A stretch of DNA of 64,000 bases, taken from positions 310,001 to 374,000 of the forward strand of contig CAVXNJ010000002.1 of the NCBI GenBank assembly GCA_963763135.1, given 5' to 3'. Below the pieces are notes generated by a model. The model ran no database searches, was not told the DNA's origin, and saw only the letters and a list, made by a program, of their open reading frames with translations. The stretch is from JANMZO01 sp963763135. Lineage in GTDB: Bacteria > Actinomycetota > Acidimicrobiia > Acidimicrobiales > JANYDT01. Below, one piece after another: positions 34,074-44,317 of this stretch (position 1 is its first letter; each line of letters opens with the position of its first letter). Both the position numbers and the translations under genes were made by a program.

Positions 34074-36995
34074 ATGAGCCAGTACATCCTCTTCGCGCTT
34101 GTCGGTCTCGGTACCGGTGCGATCTATGCCGCCCTCGGGGTCGGCCTGGTCGTTACGTTCAAAGGTACCGGAATCATCAACTTCGCCGGCGGCGCGATGG
34201 GGATGTGGAGCGCATACGTCTACGACGAAATGCGCCGCAACGGCGATTTGACGTTCCCCGTGGTCATCATCCCGCACAAGATCCATTTGAGCTCAACGGT
34301 GGCCTTTGTTCCTGCGCTGACATTGGCGCTGCTTTCGTCTGCACTGATCGGGCTTCTGGCCCACGTTCTGGTGTTCCGACCTTTGCGTAAGGCCCCGGCC
34401 CTGGCCAAGGTCGTGGCCTCGGTCGGCCTGATGATCTCTCTCCAGTCGCTCGTCGTCCTGCACTTCGACTCCACGCCCCGACGCGTCGAGCCGATCCTGC
34501 CGAACAACGTCTGGGAAATCGCCGGGATATCGATCCCACGCGACCGTCTGTGGCTCACGCTCATCACCGTGATCGTCGGGACCGCACTCTGGGCGTACTT
34601 CCGTTTCACCCGCATCGGTCTGGCTACGCGGGCTGCCGCTGAAAACGAACGGGCCGCGTCGCTGGCCCGGTTCTCTCCGCAGTTCCTCGCCGCCACCACA
34701 TGGCTCATCTCGTCCGTGGTCGTCGCTTTGCTTTTCATACTCGCAACGCCGTCGACCGGACTGAACGCTGTCGGATTCACGCTCATGGTTGTACCTGCGT
34801 TGGCGTGTGCACTTGTCGGCCGACTTACGTTCATCGGTGTGGTGATCGCTGCCGGGCTGGCACTCGGCGCGATCCAGTCCGAGGCCACACTGCTCGGGAC
34901 CAAGACCTGGTGGCCATCATGGGCCAAAACTGGAATCGGCGATGCGCTGCCGTTCCTCATTGTCATTGCTGTGCTGTTTGTGTCAGGCCGTTCGCTGCCG
35001 AGCCGTGGAGCCGTCGAGGCCGATCCGCTACCGGAAGTGGTCATCCCCCGTAACCGGCCGAAGGTCGTCATTCCAGTCGCGCTTATCGGTCTGCTGCTGC
35101 TGATCTTCACCCAGGGGTCGTTCCGCTTCGGAATCATCACCAGCATGATCGTGGCCATCATCGCACTGTCGCTGGTGCTGCTCACCGGCTTCATCGGGCA
35201 GATCTCGCTGGCCCAGGCGGCGTTTGCCGGTTCGGCCGGGTTTGCCGTGTCGAAGCTGGCCGTTGATGCACACATCGCATTCCCGTTCTCCATGATCATC
35301 GCTGTCGCGCTGGCCACGATTCTCGGTGTGATCGCCGGGCTCCCAGCGCTCCGCATACGTGGCGCGCAGTTGGCCGTTGTCACCCTTTCCCTGGCGGTCG
35401 CGCTTGAGCGGTTCGTGTTCCGCAATCCGAACTTCACGAAGTTGGCCGGGAACCTGATTCCTGATCCGAAGGTCTTCGGCTTCGATCTCGGAGTGCGCAG
35501 CGAGTCGAGCATCGCCCGGTTGCCATTCGGCATCATGGTTCTCGCGATCCTCGTCGCGGCATCGTTGGCCGTAGGTAACCTGGCCCGCGGAGCGACCGGA
35601 CGCCGGTTCCTCGCGGTCCGTTCCAACGAACGCGCCGCGGCGTCACTCGGTATCGACGTGTCGATGACCAAGCTGACCGGGTTCGCCATCGCTTCCGCGC
35701 TCGCCGGGCTGGGCGGCACACTGATCGGGTACAGCCGGGGCCAGCTTTCCGCCGACTCGTTCGGTGCGCTCGTGGGAGTGAGCTTCCTCGCTTTCGCGTA
35801 CCTGGGCGGCATCACTTCCGTCACCGGTGCATTGGTGGCCGGCACGTTCGCGCCACTCGGCATCACGTATGTGATCTCCAACCGCATCTTCGAAAACCTC
35901 GGCACGGTCTACGGACTCATCAGCGGCGTCAGCCTCATCGTTACGGCGATCTTCAACCCGATCGGAATCGCCGGCGCGACCCGACAGAACCTGGCCCCGC
36001 TGCTCGGGCGCTTCACGAAGCGCATCGGCCGGGGTGACACCCAGCCCATCCACGACGCTGCGGCCACGGATTCCACGGCGCCCGTTGCCGACGCTCCTGA
36101 TTCGGCATCCCCAGCCAGACGGGCGCCACGCGGACCTGCCACGCCTTCGGGAACGGTGCTGCTCCGGACGGCCGATCTTTCGGTTTCCTACGGAGGCCTC
36201 GTCGCTCTCGACCACGTGTCGCTGAAGGTCGAGTCCGGGCAGATCGTTGGGCTCATCGGACCGAACGGCGCAGGAAAGACCACGTGCATCGACGCGCTCA
36301 CCGGCTTCGCTACGGCAACGGGGTCGGTCCGGTTCAACGAGCAGTTGCTCGACGACATGCCCGCGCACAACCGAACACGATTGGGTCTGGCCCGCACATG
36401 GCAGGCGATGGAGTTGTTCACCGATCTCACGGTTCGCGACAACGTGTTGGTGGCATCGGAAACCTCGACGCTACGAACGGTGCTGGCCGACGCCGTCCAC
36501 CCCATGCGGCGCAACGACACCGCTGATGTCGATTGGGCGCTGGAGCTACTCGGCCTCTCGGACCACGCAAGCCACAAGCCCAGCACGCTTTCGCTCGGTC
36601 AGCAGAAACTGCTCGGCGTCGCCCGTGCGCTGGCGACCAGGCCCAGGGTGGTGCTGCTCGACGAACCCGCGGCCGGTCTCGACACGGCGGAGAGCGAAAC
36701 ACTCGGCCGCCGCCTTCACGACATCGTCGACCACGACGTAGCGGTACTGCTGATCGACCATGACATGAGCCTCGTCCTCGACGTGTGTGACTACATCTAC
36801 GTGCTTGAGTTCGGTTCGGTTATCGCCGAAGGGACGCCGGCGCAGATACGTGTCGATCCGCGGGTTGTTGAGGCCTATCTTGGTGGATCATTGGATGCGG
36901 CCGAGCCTGAGTTTGGCGAGGCACCCGCGAACGAACCGGAGCGAACGGCGACATCGTCGGAGCCTGTCACCGCACCGATCGGCACCGTCCGATGA
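34074..36995 (+). CDS. Fused ABC importer protein LivH-LivM-LivG
   Basis: 973 residues containing three normally separate subunits. Residues 1-~310: LivH-type permease (ALVGLGTGAIYAALGVGLVV, GTGIINFAGGAMGM). About 325-640: LivM-type permease (IVAIIALSLVLLTGFIGQISLAQAAFAG, RSNERAAASLGID). About 700-935: LivG-type ATPase, Walker A GPNGAGKT, Walker B VVLLDEPAAGLD; the signature reads LSLGQQK rather than LSGGQ. A Pro/Ala/Asp-rich linker (~665-695) and an acidic tail join the parts. It forms the whole membrane channel plus one ATPase, with LivF as the second ATPase. Confidence 0.93.
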   Translation: MSQYILFALVGLGTGAIYAALGVGLVVTFKGTGIINFAGGAMGMWSAYVYDEMRRNGDLTFPVVIIPHKIHLSSTVAFVPALTLALLSSALIGLLAHVLVFRPLRKAPALAKVVASVGLMISLQSLVVLHFDSTPRRVEPILPNNVWEIAGISIPRDRLWLTLITVIVGTALWAYFRFTRIGLATRAAAENERAASLARFSPQFLAATTWLISSVVVALLFILATPSTGLNAVGFTLMVVPALACALVGRLTFIGVVIAAGLALGAIQSEATLLGTKTWWPSWAKTGIGDALPFLIVIAVLFVSGRSLPSRGAVEADPLPEVVIPRNRPKVVIPVALIGLLLLIFTQGSFRFGIITSMIVAIIALSLVLLTGFIGQISLAQAAFAGSAGFAVSKLAVDAHIAFPFSMIIAVALATILGVIAGLPALRIRGAQLAVVTLSLAVALERFVFRNPNFTKLAGNLIPDPKVFGFDLGVRSESSIARLPFGIMVLAILVAASLAVGNLARGATGRRFLAVRSNERAAASLGIDVSMTKLTGFAIASALAGLGGTLIGYSRGQLSADSFGALVGVSFLAFAYLGGITSVTGALVAGTFAPLGITYVISNRIFENLGTVYGLISGVSLIVTAIFNPIGIAGATRQNLAPLLGRFTKRIGRGDTQPIHDAAATDSTAPVADAPDSASPARRAPRGPATPSGTVLLRTADLSVSYGGLVALDHVSLKVESGQIVGLIGPNGAGKTTCIDALTGFATATGSVRFNEQLLDDMPAHNRTRLGLARTWQAMELFTDLTVRDNVLVASETSTLRTVLADAVHPMRRNDTADVDWALELLGLSDHASHKPSTLSLGQQKLLGVARALATRPRVVLLDEPAAGLDTAESETLGRRLHDIVDHDVAVLLIDHDMSLVLDVCDYIYVLEFGSVIAEGTPAQIRVDPRVVEAYLGGSLDAAEPEFGEAPANEPERTATSSEPVTAPIGTVR

Positions 36996-37720
36996 GCGCC
37001 GTCGAGATCCAGGGGCTCATGGCCGGGCACACCGGAATTCCGGCGGTCCGGGGACTCGACCTTCACGTGGAGAGCGGGGAGTTGGTGGCCCTCCTCGGTC
37101 CGAACGGCGCGGGCAAGAGCACGACGCTGTGGACCGTTTCGGGTGTGCTGCCGATCATCGACGGCGATGTGCGGGTTCTTGGAGAGTCCATCCGTGGCGT
37201 AAGCGCGCATATGGTCGCGCGCCGCGGCGTCGCGCTCGTGCCCGAGGATCGTGGCCTGTTCTTCCAACTGACGGTGGCGGAGAACATGCGCCTCCACCAC
37301 CATCGGGCCAGCACCGTGTCCTTCGCCGAGGTACTCGCCTACTTTCCGGCCCTCGATGGCCTGCAGACACGCAGAAGCGGCCTGCTCTCGGGCGGCGAAC
37401 AGCAGATGCTCGCCGTGGCGTGCGCTCTGCTGTCGGACCCGAAGCTTCTGATGATCGACGAGATGAGCCTCGGCCTCGCCCCAATCATCGTCGAACGGCT
37501 CCTTCCGGTGGTGCGCAAGATCGCCGACGACCGCAACATCGCCGTACTCCTGGTCGAGCAGCACGTGCAGGCCGCCCTAGGAGTCGCTGATCGTTGCTAC
37601 GTGCTCAACCACGGGGAGCTGGTGATGCAGGGCACGCCCGCCGAGGTGCTTGCAGACGGCCACCTTCTCGAGGCCAGTTACCTCGGAGCCCATGTGGATC
37701 CGACGCCACTTTCGAAATAA
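36992..37720 (+). CDS. livF: Branched-chain-type ABC transporter ATP-binding protein
   Basis: 242 residues, LivF family: Walker A GPNGAGKS, Q-loop region VPEDRGLFFQLTV, signature LSGGEQQMLAVACAL, Walker B LLMIDEMSLGLAP (the SLGLAP of LivF proteins) and VEQHVQAAL. ATG overlaps the upstream stop (ATGA). It pairs with the LivG-type domain of the fused protein to drive import. Ends SKK-free at LGAHVDPTPLSK; the esterase gene follows after 41 bases. Confidence 0.94.
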   Translation: MSAVEIQGLMAGHTGIPAVRGLDLHVESGELVALLGPNGAGKSTTLWTVSGVLPIIDGDVRVLGESIRGVSAHMVARRGVALVPEDRGLFFQLTVAENMRLHHHRASTVSFAEVLAYFPALDGLQTRRSGLLSGGEQQMLAVACALLSDPKLLMIDEMSLGLAPIIVERLLPVVRKIADDRNIAVLLVEQHVQAALGVADRCYVLNHGELVMQGTPAEVLADGHLLEASYLGAHVDPTPLSK

Positions 37721-37761
37721 TCACTCATCAGCCCACACTCTGAGCCAACAAGGAGACCTCG

Positions 37762-39288
37762 ATGACCGTCGTCAGAATCAACAGCGGGCTGGTGCGCGGC
37801 ACCAATTCCGGGAAGAGTCACGCGTTCCTCGGTATTCCCTATGCCGCACCGCCGGTCGGGCCGCTCCGCTACCGGGCTCCGCAACCACCGGCGCCGTGGG
37901 AGGGTGAGCGTGACGCCACCGCGTTCGGACCCGTGTGCCTGCAGGCGCCTATGCCCGGCACGTTCGGCGAGATCGGGTCACCGCCGAATCCCCCCGGCGA
38001 CGACTGCCTCAACCTCAACGTGTGGACACCTGACCCTTCGGCTTCAGGTTTCCCGGTTCTGGTCTGGATCCACGGCGGGGCCTTCTACGCGGGCAGCGGA
38101 ATCGACGCGGTCTACAACGGGGCGAACTTCGCCCGCGACGGCGTCGTGTGCGTCACGATCAACTACCGCCTCGGCATCCAGGGTTTCGGGCACTTCGCAG
38201 AACACTTCCCCGAGCTCGCCGACTCCGGCAACGCCGGACTGCTCGATCAGATCGCCGCGCTCGAATGGGTGCGCGACAACATTGCGTCGTTCGGAGGCGA
38301 TGCGTCCAACGTCACCATCGCAGGCGAGAGCGCTGGTGGCATGAGTGTCGGTACCTTGTTGGCCACGCCGCGGGCCAACGGTCTGTTCAGGCGCGCGATA
38401 CCGCAAAGTGGAGCAGGCCACAACGGCCTGCCGGCGAGCACGGGCTCGATGATCGCCGCTCTGGTGCTTGAGGAACTCGGTATCGCCTCGGGTGACCTCG
38501 AAGCGTTCTTGGCCTGTTCGCCTGAAGAGGTGCTCGCCGTGCAGGTCAAGCTCAACGACGAGCTCGGCGCGACCCGTGATCCCTTGCGTTTCGGTGAGGC
38601 CGCGCTGTCGGCGATGGCCTTCCAGCCCACGTACGGTACGGATGTCCTTCCGACGCGTCCGATCGACGCCATCGCGGCCGGTGCGGCTGCCGGGGTGGAT
38701 GTTCTCATTGGGACGACCCGCGAAGAGGCGCTCATCTTCATCGTGGATTTGCGCGACATCTTCAACGAGCCACTCGTGGAAGCCACACTTGACATGGCCA
38801 TGACCGGGACCGGTCGGTCCGGGAAGGACGTGCTCGACGTGTACCGGGGGAACCGGCCGGGCGCCGAGGCCCATGAGTTGGCGGCCGCGGTGGAGACCGA
38901 CCGCATGTTCCGGATCCCGGCGATCCGTCTGGCCGACGCCCACGCCGCGCACAACCCGAATGTCTGGATGTACCAGTTCGGATGGCGCTCCACGGCGGCG
39001 GGAGGAACATTCGGTGCATGTCACTTCCTCGAAGTGCCCTTCGCGTTCGATCAAATCGACAACGACCAGGCCCGTGGCATCGCCGGCGACCCACCGCAGG
39101 CACTCGCCGACGCGGTCCACGCCGCCTGGGTGGCATTCGCCAAGTCGGGCAGCCCGGCGCATTCGGGGCTTCCGGAGTGGCCGCAATGGACCGCGGCCGA
39201 GCGTCCGACCATGAGGTTCGATCTTCCGAACACGCTGGTTCTGGACCCGGCGGCGGACGAGCGGGTGCTCTGGGACGGGATCATATAG
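37762..39288 (+). CDS. Type B carboxylesterase
   Basis: 508 residues, the usual length for cholinesterase/carboxylesterase-type B. Contains GIPYAAPPVGPLRY, DDCLNLNVWTP, oxyanion hole HGGAFYAGSG, and nucleophile elbow GESAGGMSVG; His in the GACHFLEVPF region is the probable base. No signal peptide, so cytosolic. AAGGAG six bases before the ATG. Directly after the liv transporter genes, it may hydrolyse an imported ester. Confidence 0.95.
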   Translation: MTVVRINSGLVRGTNSGKSHAFLGIPYAAPPVGPLRYRAPQPPAPWEGERDATAFGPVCLQAPMPGTFGEIGSPPNPPGDDCLNLNVWTPDPSASGFPVLVWIHGGAFYAGSGIDAVYNGANFARDGVVCVTINYRLGIQGFGHFAEHFPELADSGNAGLLDQIAALEWVRDNIASFGGDASNVTIAGESAGGMSVGTLLATPRANGLFRRAIPQSGAGHNGLPASTGSMIAALVLEELGIASGDLEAFLACSPEEVLAVQVKLNDELGATRDPLRFGEAALSAMAFQPTYGTDVLPTRPIDAIAAGAAAGVDVLIGTTREEALIFIVDLRDIFNEPLVEATLDMAMTGTGRSGKDVLDVYRGNRPGAEAHELAAAVETDRMFRIPAIRLADAHAAHNPNVWMYQFGWRSTAAGGTFGACHFLEVPFAFDQIDNDQARGIAGDPPQALADAVHAAWVAFAKSGSPAHSGLPEWPQWTAAERPTMRFDLPNTLVLDPAADERVLWDGII

Positions 39289-39370
39289 GTACTTAGCATT
39301 TTGGGATTTTTCGTTTTGCAGTTCGGCACCGGGATGCCCCCGGACCGGTAATGAACCTCGAAAGGTAGAC

Positions 39371-40525
39371 ATGGATATCAAGGGAACAGTGGCACCGGGT
39401 TTTGAGGCGGTGCGCGACGCCTTCGCCCAGAATTTCGAAGAAGGATTGGAGGTCGGAGCGGCCGCGGCCATGACGGTCGACGGAGTGCCCGTGGTCGACA
39501 TCTGGGCCGGCGACGCCGATCCGCACGGCACGCCCTGGGCCGAGGACACGATTGTGAACGTCTACTCGTCGACGAAGACCATGGCCGCGACGTGCATGCT
39601 GATGCTCGCCGACCGAGGCGAACTCGACTTTGACGCGCCGGTTGCGCGGTACTGGCCGGAGTTTGCGCAGAATGGCAAAGAGAGAGTCCTTGTGCGTCAC
39701 GTCATGTCTCACACGGCCGGCCTTCCGGGCTTTGATCCGCCGGTGGTGGCAGCCGATCTCTACGATCTGGACGCAATCGCGTCACGTCTGGCAGCCCAAT
39801 CGTTGTGGTGGGAACCGGGTACGAAGTCGGGTTATCACGCGGTGACGCAAGGCAACCTCGAAGGCGAGATCTTGTACCGCATCACCGGGAAACGTATGGG
39901 GACATGGTTTCGCGACGAGGTTGCCGGTCCGTTGGGTGCCGACTTCCACATGGGGCTCCCCGCCAGCGAGGACCATCGGGTCGCGGAACTGATTCCTCCT
40001 GACGGCGGAATGAACATCACGGAGGAGGGGGTCGAGATGAACGGGGTCATTCTTCCGTTCGATTCGATCGCGGTGCGGACCCTCACGAGCGCCACGCTCG
40101 ACTTCACGGAACCCAGGACCCGGGAATGGCGGGCGGCCGAGATTCCTGCCGCAGGAGGCATGGGCAATGCGAGGTCGATGGCCCGGATCCATTCGATGCT
40201 GGCCAACGGGGGCGCCGTCGACGGGGTCCGCCTCCTGTCCGAAGCCGGAGCGCGACGCGGTCTTGAGCAGCAGATCGACAATGTCGATGAAGTGCTCCAG
40301 TTGCGGATGCGGCACGGACTCGGGTTCGGTCTGGAGCTTGAGAACTGGATCGGTGGGCCCAACCCCAACATTATGTTCTGGGGTGGAGCGGGCGGCTCCG
40401 TTGCCATCCTCGACTTCGACGCCAAGGTCTCGATCGCCTATGCCATGAACAAGATGGATGGAAGCCTGACCGGCGACCTGCGCGGCAAGCGCATCGTGGC
40501 AGCCGCGTACCAGGCACTCGCCTGA
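39371..40525 (+). CDS. Beta-lactamase-fold serine hydrolase (EstB/class C-like)
   Basis: 384 residues. SxxK motif SSTK at 66-69, Tyr in GYHAVTQGNLEGEIL at the YxN position, and a GGAGGS stretch near the end in place of KTG. This matches family VIII esterases/serine hydrolases rather than true beta-lactamases. No signal peptide. AAAGG precedes the ATG. Follows the carboxylesterase by 82 bases, giving two ester hydrolases after the importer. Confidence 0.92.
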   Translation: MDIKGTVAPGFEAVRDAFAQNFEEGLEVGAAAAMTVDGVPVVDIWAGDADPHGTPWAEDTIVNVYSSTKTMAATCMLMLADRGELDFDAPVARYWPEFAQNGKERVLVRHVMSHTAGLPGFDPPVVAADLYDLDAIASRLAAQSLWWEPGTKSGYHAVTQGNLEGEILYRITGKRMGTWFRDEVAGPLGADFHMGLPASEDHRVAELIPPDGGMNITEEGVEMNGVILPFDSIAVRTLTSATLDFTEPRTREWRAAEIPAAGGMGNARSMARIHSMLANGGAVDGVRLLSEAGARRGLEQQIDNVDEVLQLRMRHGLGFGLELENWIGGPNPNIMFWGGAGGSVAILDFDAKVSIAYAMNKMDGSLTGDLRGKRIVAAAYQALA

Positions 40526-40621
40526 CCTCAGACAGGTGTGAGCTCTTGCGACAGGCGCCACTCGGCGCTATAGCGCGCACCCACGATTGTCGGAATCATG
40601 CCTCGTTGGCGGTTTTGCGAC

Positions 40622-40659
40622 GTCACAAACCCGACAACGAGTCACAAACTCGACAACGA
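40622..40659. repeat. 19-bp tandem repeat, two copies
   Basis: GTCACAAACCCGACAACGA is followed directly by GTCACAAACTCGACAACGA. It lies in the gap between the convergent serine hydrolase and ABC ATPase genes; nothing else is seen there. Confidence 0.85.
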
Positions 40660-40678
40660 TCGCGGGCCCGGCCCGGGA

Positions 40679-41365
40679 TTACGCTCGCGCTTGCAGTTCG
40701 ATGACCTGGTCGGCCCGGGCGATGGCCACGGGGCGGTTCGACACCGCAAGCACGGTCCGGCCTGATTCGGCCAGGCGGTTCCACAGCAGCACTTCGGTCT
40801 CGACGTCGAGCGCGCTGGTGAGATCGTCGAGGACGACGAGCTCGGTGTCGTGAACCAACGCGCGAGCCGCCGCAGCACGCTGTGCCTGGCCACCCGACAG
40901 ACGTACACCGCCCGCCCCGACTCGAGTCGCGAGGCCGTAGCGAAGGTCGGCGACATCGCGGTCGAAGGCCGCCATCCGGATCGCGGGCTCGGGATCGGTG
41001 TCGAACCCGAGAAGCAGGTTGTCTTCGAGCGTGTCGGAGAACAGGTGGGGGACCTGGGCCACAAACGCACACTGGGGAGGGACGAAGAACGCGGCTCGAT
41101 CGGCGACCACCCGACCGTTCCAGAGGACATCGCCACCGTCGATCTCCAGAAGCCCGATAAGCGCGCGTAGTAACGAGCTCTTCCCGCTTCCGACCGGTCC
41201 GCTGACCACATTGAGCGTGCCCCGTCGCAACTCGAAACTGACCGGGCCCAGGCCGCGCTCGTTAACCATAAGCGCGCTGGACGGTAAGCCGCTCGAGTGG
41301 TACGAGCGCCGGGCGCTTAACAGCCGGTGCGTCGGGCCCTCCGAGGATAGGTAGTGGGCGGGCAA
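40679..41365 (-). CDS. ABC exporter ATPase domain, 3' part of a frameshifted half-transporter
   Basis: Real protein from about VNERGLGPVSFELRRG onward: Walker A GPVGSGKS, Q-loop AQVPHLFSD, signature VRLSGGQAQRAAAARAL, Walker B ELVVLDDLTSALD (Asp in the catalytic Glu position) and switch NRP in place of His. Canonical residues are thus changed, as in the degenerate half of heterodimeric exporters. The front ~30 residues of this frame are the membrane domain read out of frame. One extra T near 41265 would explain the break from the upstream TM part. Confidence 0.75.
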   Translation of the reverse strand: MPAHYLSSEGPTHRLLSARRSYHSSGLPSSALMVNERGLGPVSFELRRGTLNVVSGPVGSGKSSLLRALIGLLEIDGGDVLWNGRVVADRAAFFVPPQCAFVAQVPHLFSDTLEDNLLLGFDTDPEPAIRMAAFDRDVADLRYGLATRVGAGGVRLSGGQAQRAAAARALVHDTELVVLDDLTSALDVETEVLLWNRLAESGRTVLAVSNRPVAIARADQVIELQARA

Positions 41366-42404
41366 CGACGAGGAGGTCGTCCCTCACCGTGCCAGCAGCC
41401 GGACTCGCCGAGACTGGATCGGGGAGCAACGAGTCGACCCGATCAGCTGCGACGTCGAAGCGGCGGCGGCCGACGAGCGCTCCGCCGATCTTCTGTGGCA
41501 GCCAGATCAGGTTCATGGCGTATGCCGCGAACAACGCGACGTCACCGGCATGGTCGAGTCGACGCGCAGCGACCACCAACGCACAGCCGATGCAGATGTC
41601 GCCGACCGAACCGTTCAAGGCCCAGAGTCCCTCGTTGACGGTCTGGTCGCGCACCATCGTGTGCGAACGACGGGCGTTCAACTCGTCGATGCGGCGAAGC
41701 ACGCCCCGCTGGGAGCCGCTGACCTTGACCGTGAGCGCTCCACCGAAGGCCGCGTTCAGATAGTCGGTCGCGTCGCTCGTCGCCTCACGCGCTGCGCTGC
41801 GGACCCGACGCAACCGGTTGCCGGCAAAGCGGTTGAAGTAGCCGAAGAGGAACAGGGGCACCAGCATCACGAACGCCGCGAGCGCATCGATGCGAGCCAA
41901 CATCCCCAGTGCCACGATGCCGAAGACACTTGATCCGAACACGTCGATCCAGTTGTCGACGAGCATGATGAGATCCTTCGGATCATCTCGCAGACGCGTG
42001 ACGACGTCGCCCGACGAAACATCTCGTGGTGCGGCATCGGCCCCGCCGCTCGAGAGGCGCGCGTGCAGCACGTTGCCCTTCACCAACGACTCGACCGCTT
42101 CGAAGGCGGCCATGTAGGTCGAATGGCCGAAGGCGAGGATCGTCGCCATGCCAAGTTCGGCGAGCACCACCAACCCGGCGAACACGAGGAACTTGGTTCG
42201 ACCGTCGTCGGCCTGCAGGGCTCCGTATGCCGCCCGGATCAGCGCACCGGGTATCAGCGGGTACACGAAGAACACCAACCATGCGGCGGAGCCCAGCCAG
42301 AACTGGCGGGGGCGAAGATGGGCGATCCGAAACGCCCGACGCTCGCGGACGAAACCGGAACCCGCGTTGCGGCGCGGGTTCTGGGGGAACGGGGTCTCGC
42401 TCAT
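41262..42404 (-). CDS. ABC exporter TM domain, 5' part of a frameshifted half-transporter
   Basis: About 380 residues forming a six-helix ABC exporter membrane domain (ARPRQFWLGSAAWLVFFVYP near the start, GDVVTRLRDDPKDLIMLVDNW, GALTVKVSG coupling region). It stops at a TAA just after LERLTVQRAYG, where an exporter would run straight into its ATPase domain; that domain continues in the next frame at NERGLGPVSF. Start ATG overlaps the stop of the other half-transporter by four bases, so both form one operon and presumably one heterodimer. Confidence 0.78.
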   Translation of the reverse strand: MSETPFPQNPRRNAGSGFVRERRAFRIAHLRPRQFWLGSAAWLVFFVYPLIPGALIRAAYGALQADDGRTKFLVFAGLVVLAELGMATILAFGHSTYMAAFEAVESLVKGNVLHARLSSGGADAAPRDVSSGDVVTRLRDDPKDLIMLVDNWIDVFGSSVFGIVALGMLARIDALAAFVMLVPLFLFGYFNRFAGNRLRRVRSAAREATSDATDYLNAAFGGALTVKVSGSQRGVLRRIDELNARRSHTMVRDQTVNEGLWALNGSVGDICIGCALVVAARRLDHAGDVALFAAYAMNLIWLPQKIGGALVGRRRFDVAADRVDSLLPDPVSASPAAGTVRDDLLVVARPLPILGGPDAPAVKRPALVPLERLTVQRAYG

Positions 42405-44210
42405 CGCAGGACCTCATCGGTGGCGTCCATGGCGTCGAGGGCCTCATCGAGCGACGCCTCGGCGCTGACCATGGCGCCGGTGCGTAGCAGCCGGGCAAAG
42501 CGGCTCGTGGGGTCGGCGGCCAGCGCGAGCCTTGGGCCGTGTTCAACGATGCGGCCGGAGTCGAGGACGGCGATGTCGTCGCAGACGTCGAGCGTGTCGA
42601 GCCGGTGCGCGATGACGATACTCGTGCGTCCACGTAGTAATTCGGCGACGGCTCGCTTGATCAGCTGCTGGGTTGCCGGGTCGATGCGCGACGTCGCCTC
42701 ATCGAGCAGCACGACGGAGGGTTCACGGACCAGTGAGCGGGCCAACGCAAGCAGTTGAGCCTCGCCGGCCGACATCCCGGTGGTTCCGCCCGAGCGACCG
42801 AGAAGAACAGCGTCAAGACCGGCGGGCTGACTGTCGAGCCACGGCCGAAGCCCCACGGATTCCAGCGCCGCGCGGACCCGGGCGTCGGAAATCCCGTCGG
42901 CGAACATCGTGACGTTCTCGCGCACGGTCCCCGGGAAGAGCTGAACCTCCTGCGGCACGCCGGTGACCACGTGGCGAAGATCGTCTTCGGTGAGGGTTTT
43001 GAGGTCCTGGCCACCGACGAGCACGCGTCCCTCGGTGGGTGCGATGAGACGAAGCACGAGGCGTCCGAGGGACGTCTTCCCCGACCCCGACCGCCCGACC
43101 AGACCGAGTGACCGACCAGCGGGGACCGTGAGGTTCATGCAGTCGAGCACCGCTCCTTCGGACTCGTCGTACACGAGCGACACATTTTCCAGGACAAGAT
43201 CCGCAGCGGTGGCGGCGAGATGCGTGGTCCGCTCCGGGTGTTCGGGCCGTTGCGCGAGAAGCGACAGCACCCGCGTCGCCGATCCGGTCGCGCCCTGGAC
43301 TTCGTTGAGCCGCCACATCAGGCTTTCGATTGGGGACCGGGTCGCTGTGGCGAAACGAACTCCCAGAAACACCGCGCCGAGCGAGAGCCGGCCCGACATG
43401 TAGGCGAGCCCTCCCACGATCAGCATCGTGGCCTCGGTGGCGCCAAGAGCGACGCGGACCATACCGTTGAACTTCATGCTGCGAAGCGTCATTCGACGTT
43501 TGGCCACGACCACAGCCTGGGCAAGCGTGGCGAATCGAGCCATCGAGTGGGCTCCGGCCCCCAGGGCGGCAATCTCGTCGGCGCCGTTCACCCGCTCCTC
43601 TATGAACCCGCTCACGATGCCGCGTGCGTCGCGGTCGATCAGGGCCTCGGGAAGCGCGGCGTTGCGCTGGTTCCAACCGATGATGAGCACGACCGTGAGA
43701 CACAAACCGAGCGTGAGCCCGAGGCGCGGATGCAAGACGCTGAGGACGACGATCGCGCCGACTGCGATCGCGCTCACGGAAAGCGTGCTGGCGACAAAGC
43801 GTGAGAGGAACTGCGCCATGGCGGTGACGTCGTCGTCGGTGCGGCTCACCAACTCTCCGCGGGTGTGGTCGCGGTGGAAGGCCAGGTCCGCGTCGAAGAC
43901 GAACTCGGCGAGCTCGCGGCGCAGCGTGTCGGTGATCGCCCAGGCGAGAGCGGTTGACCGCCAAACAACAAGCACGCTTACTATCGCGCTCGAGGAGCCC
44001 GAGGCCGACGTAACCGGCGGCGACCCGAAACAGACGACCCGTGGCGGCGTGGTCGACCGCCAGGTCAACGAAACGGGAAAGCAGAAGGGCGGCGAGAAGC
44101 GGCAGGGCCGTGGCGAAGGCGAGCGCAAGGCCGTACGCGGCCAACAATCTGCGATGGGGCGCGACGAGAGACGCGAAAAGGCGCCAATGGGAGTCGCTGC
44201 GAGTCGTCAC
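42401..44210 (-). pseudogene. ABC exporter half-transporter, frameshifted near its N-terminus
   Basis: Full protein of about 600 residues. The N-terminus MTTRSDSHWRLFASLVAPHR to AAGYVGLGLLE is in one frame; from about 43985 the protein continues one base out as SAIVSVLVVWRSTALAW and runs in frame to the stop. TM domain, then ATPase: Walker A GRSGSGKT, signature TGMSAGEAQLLALARSL, Walker B SVVLLDEATSRID, switch AHRLDTL. This half has the canonical catalytic residues, its partner does not. The break is explained by one extra base. Substrate unknown. Confidence 0.78.
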
Positions 44211-44317
44211 CCGTCGATTCTACGACCGACCCTCTCACCAACGACCGCCAATTTCGGATCCCCAGAATTTGGCATAGGCCAAAAGGCACACGGAACCACT
44301 GAAGATTTCGCAAGCGA

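Noticed and set aside
34220..35905. 561-residue minus-strand frame opposite the Liv fusion
   Set aside because: Ser/Thr/Ala/Arg-rich composition without domains; shadow of the permease codons.
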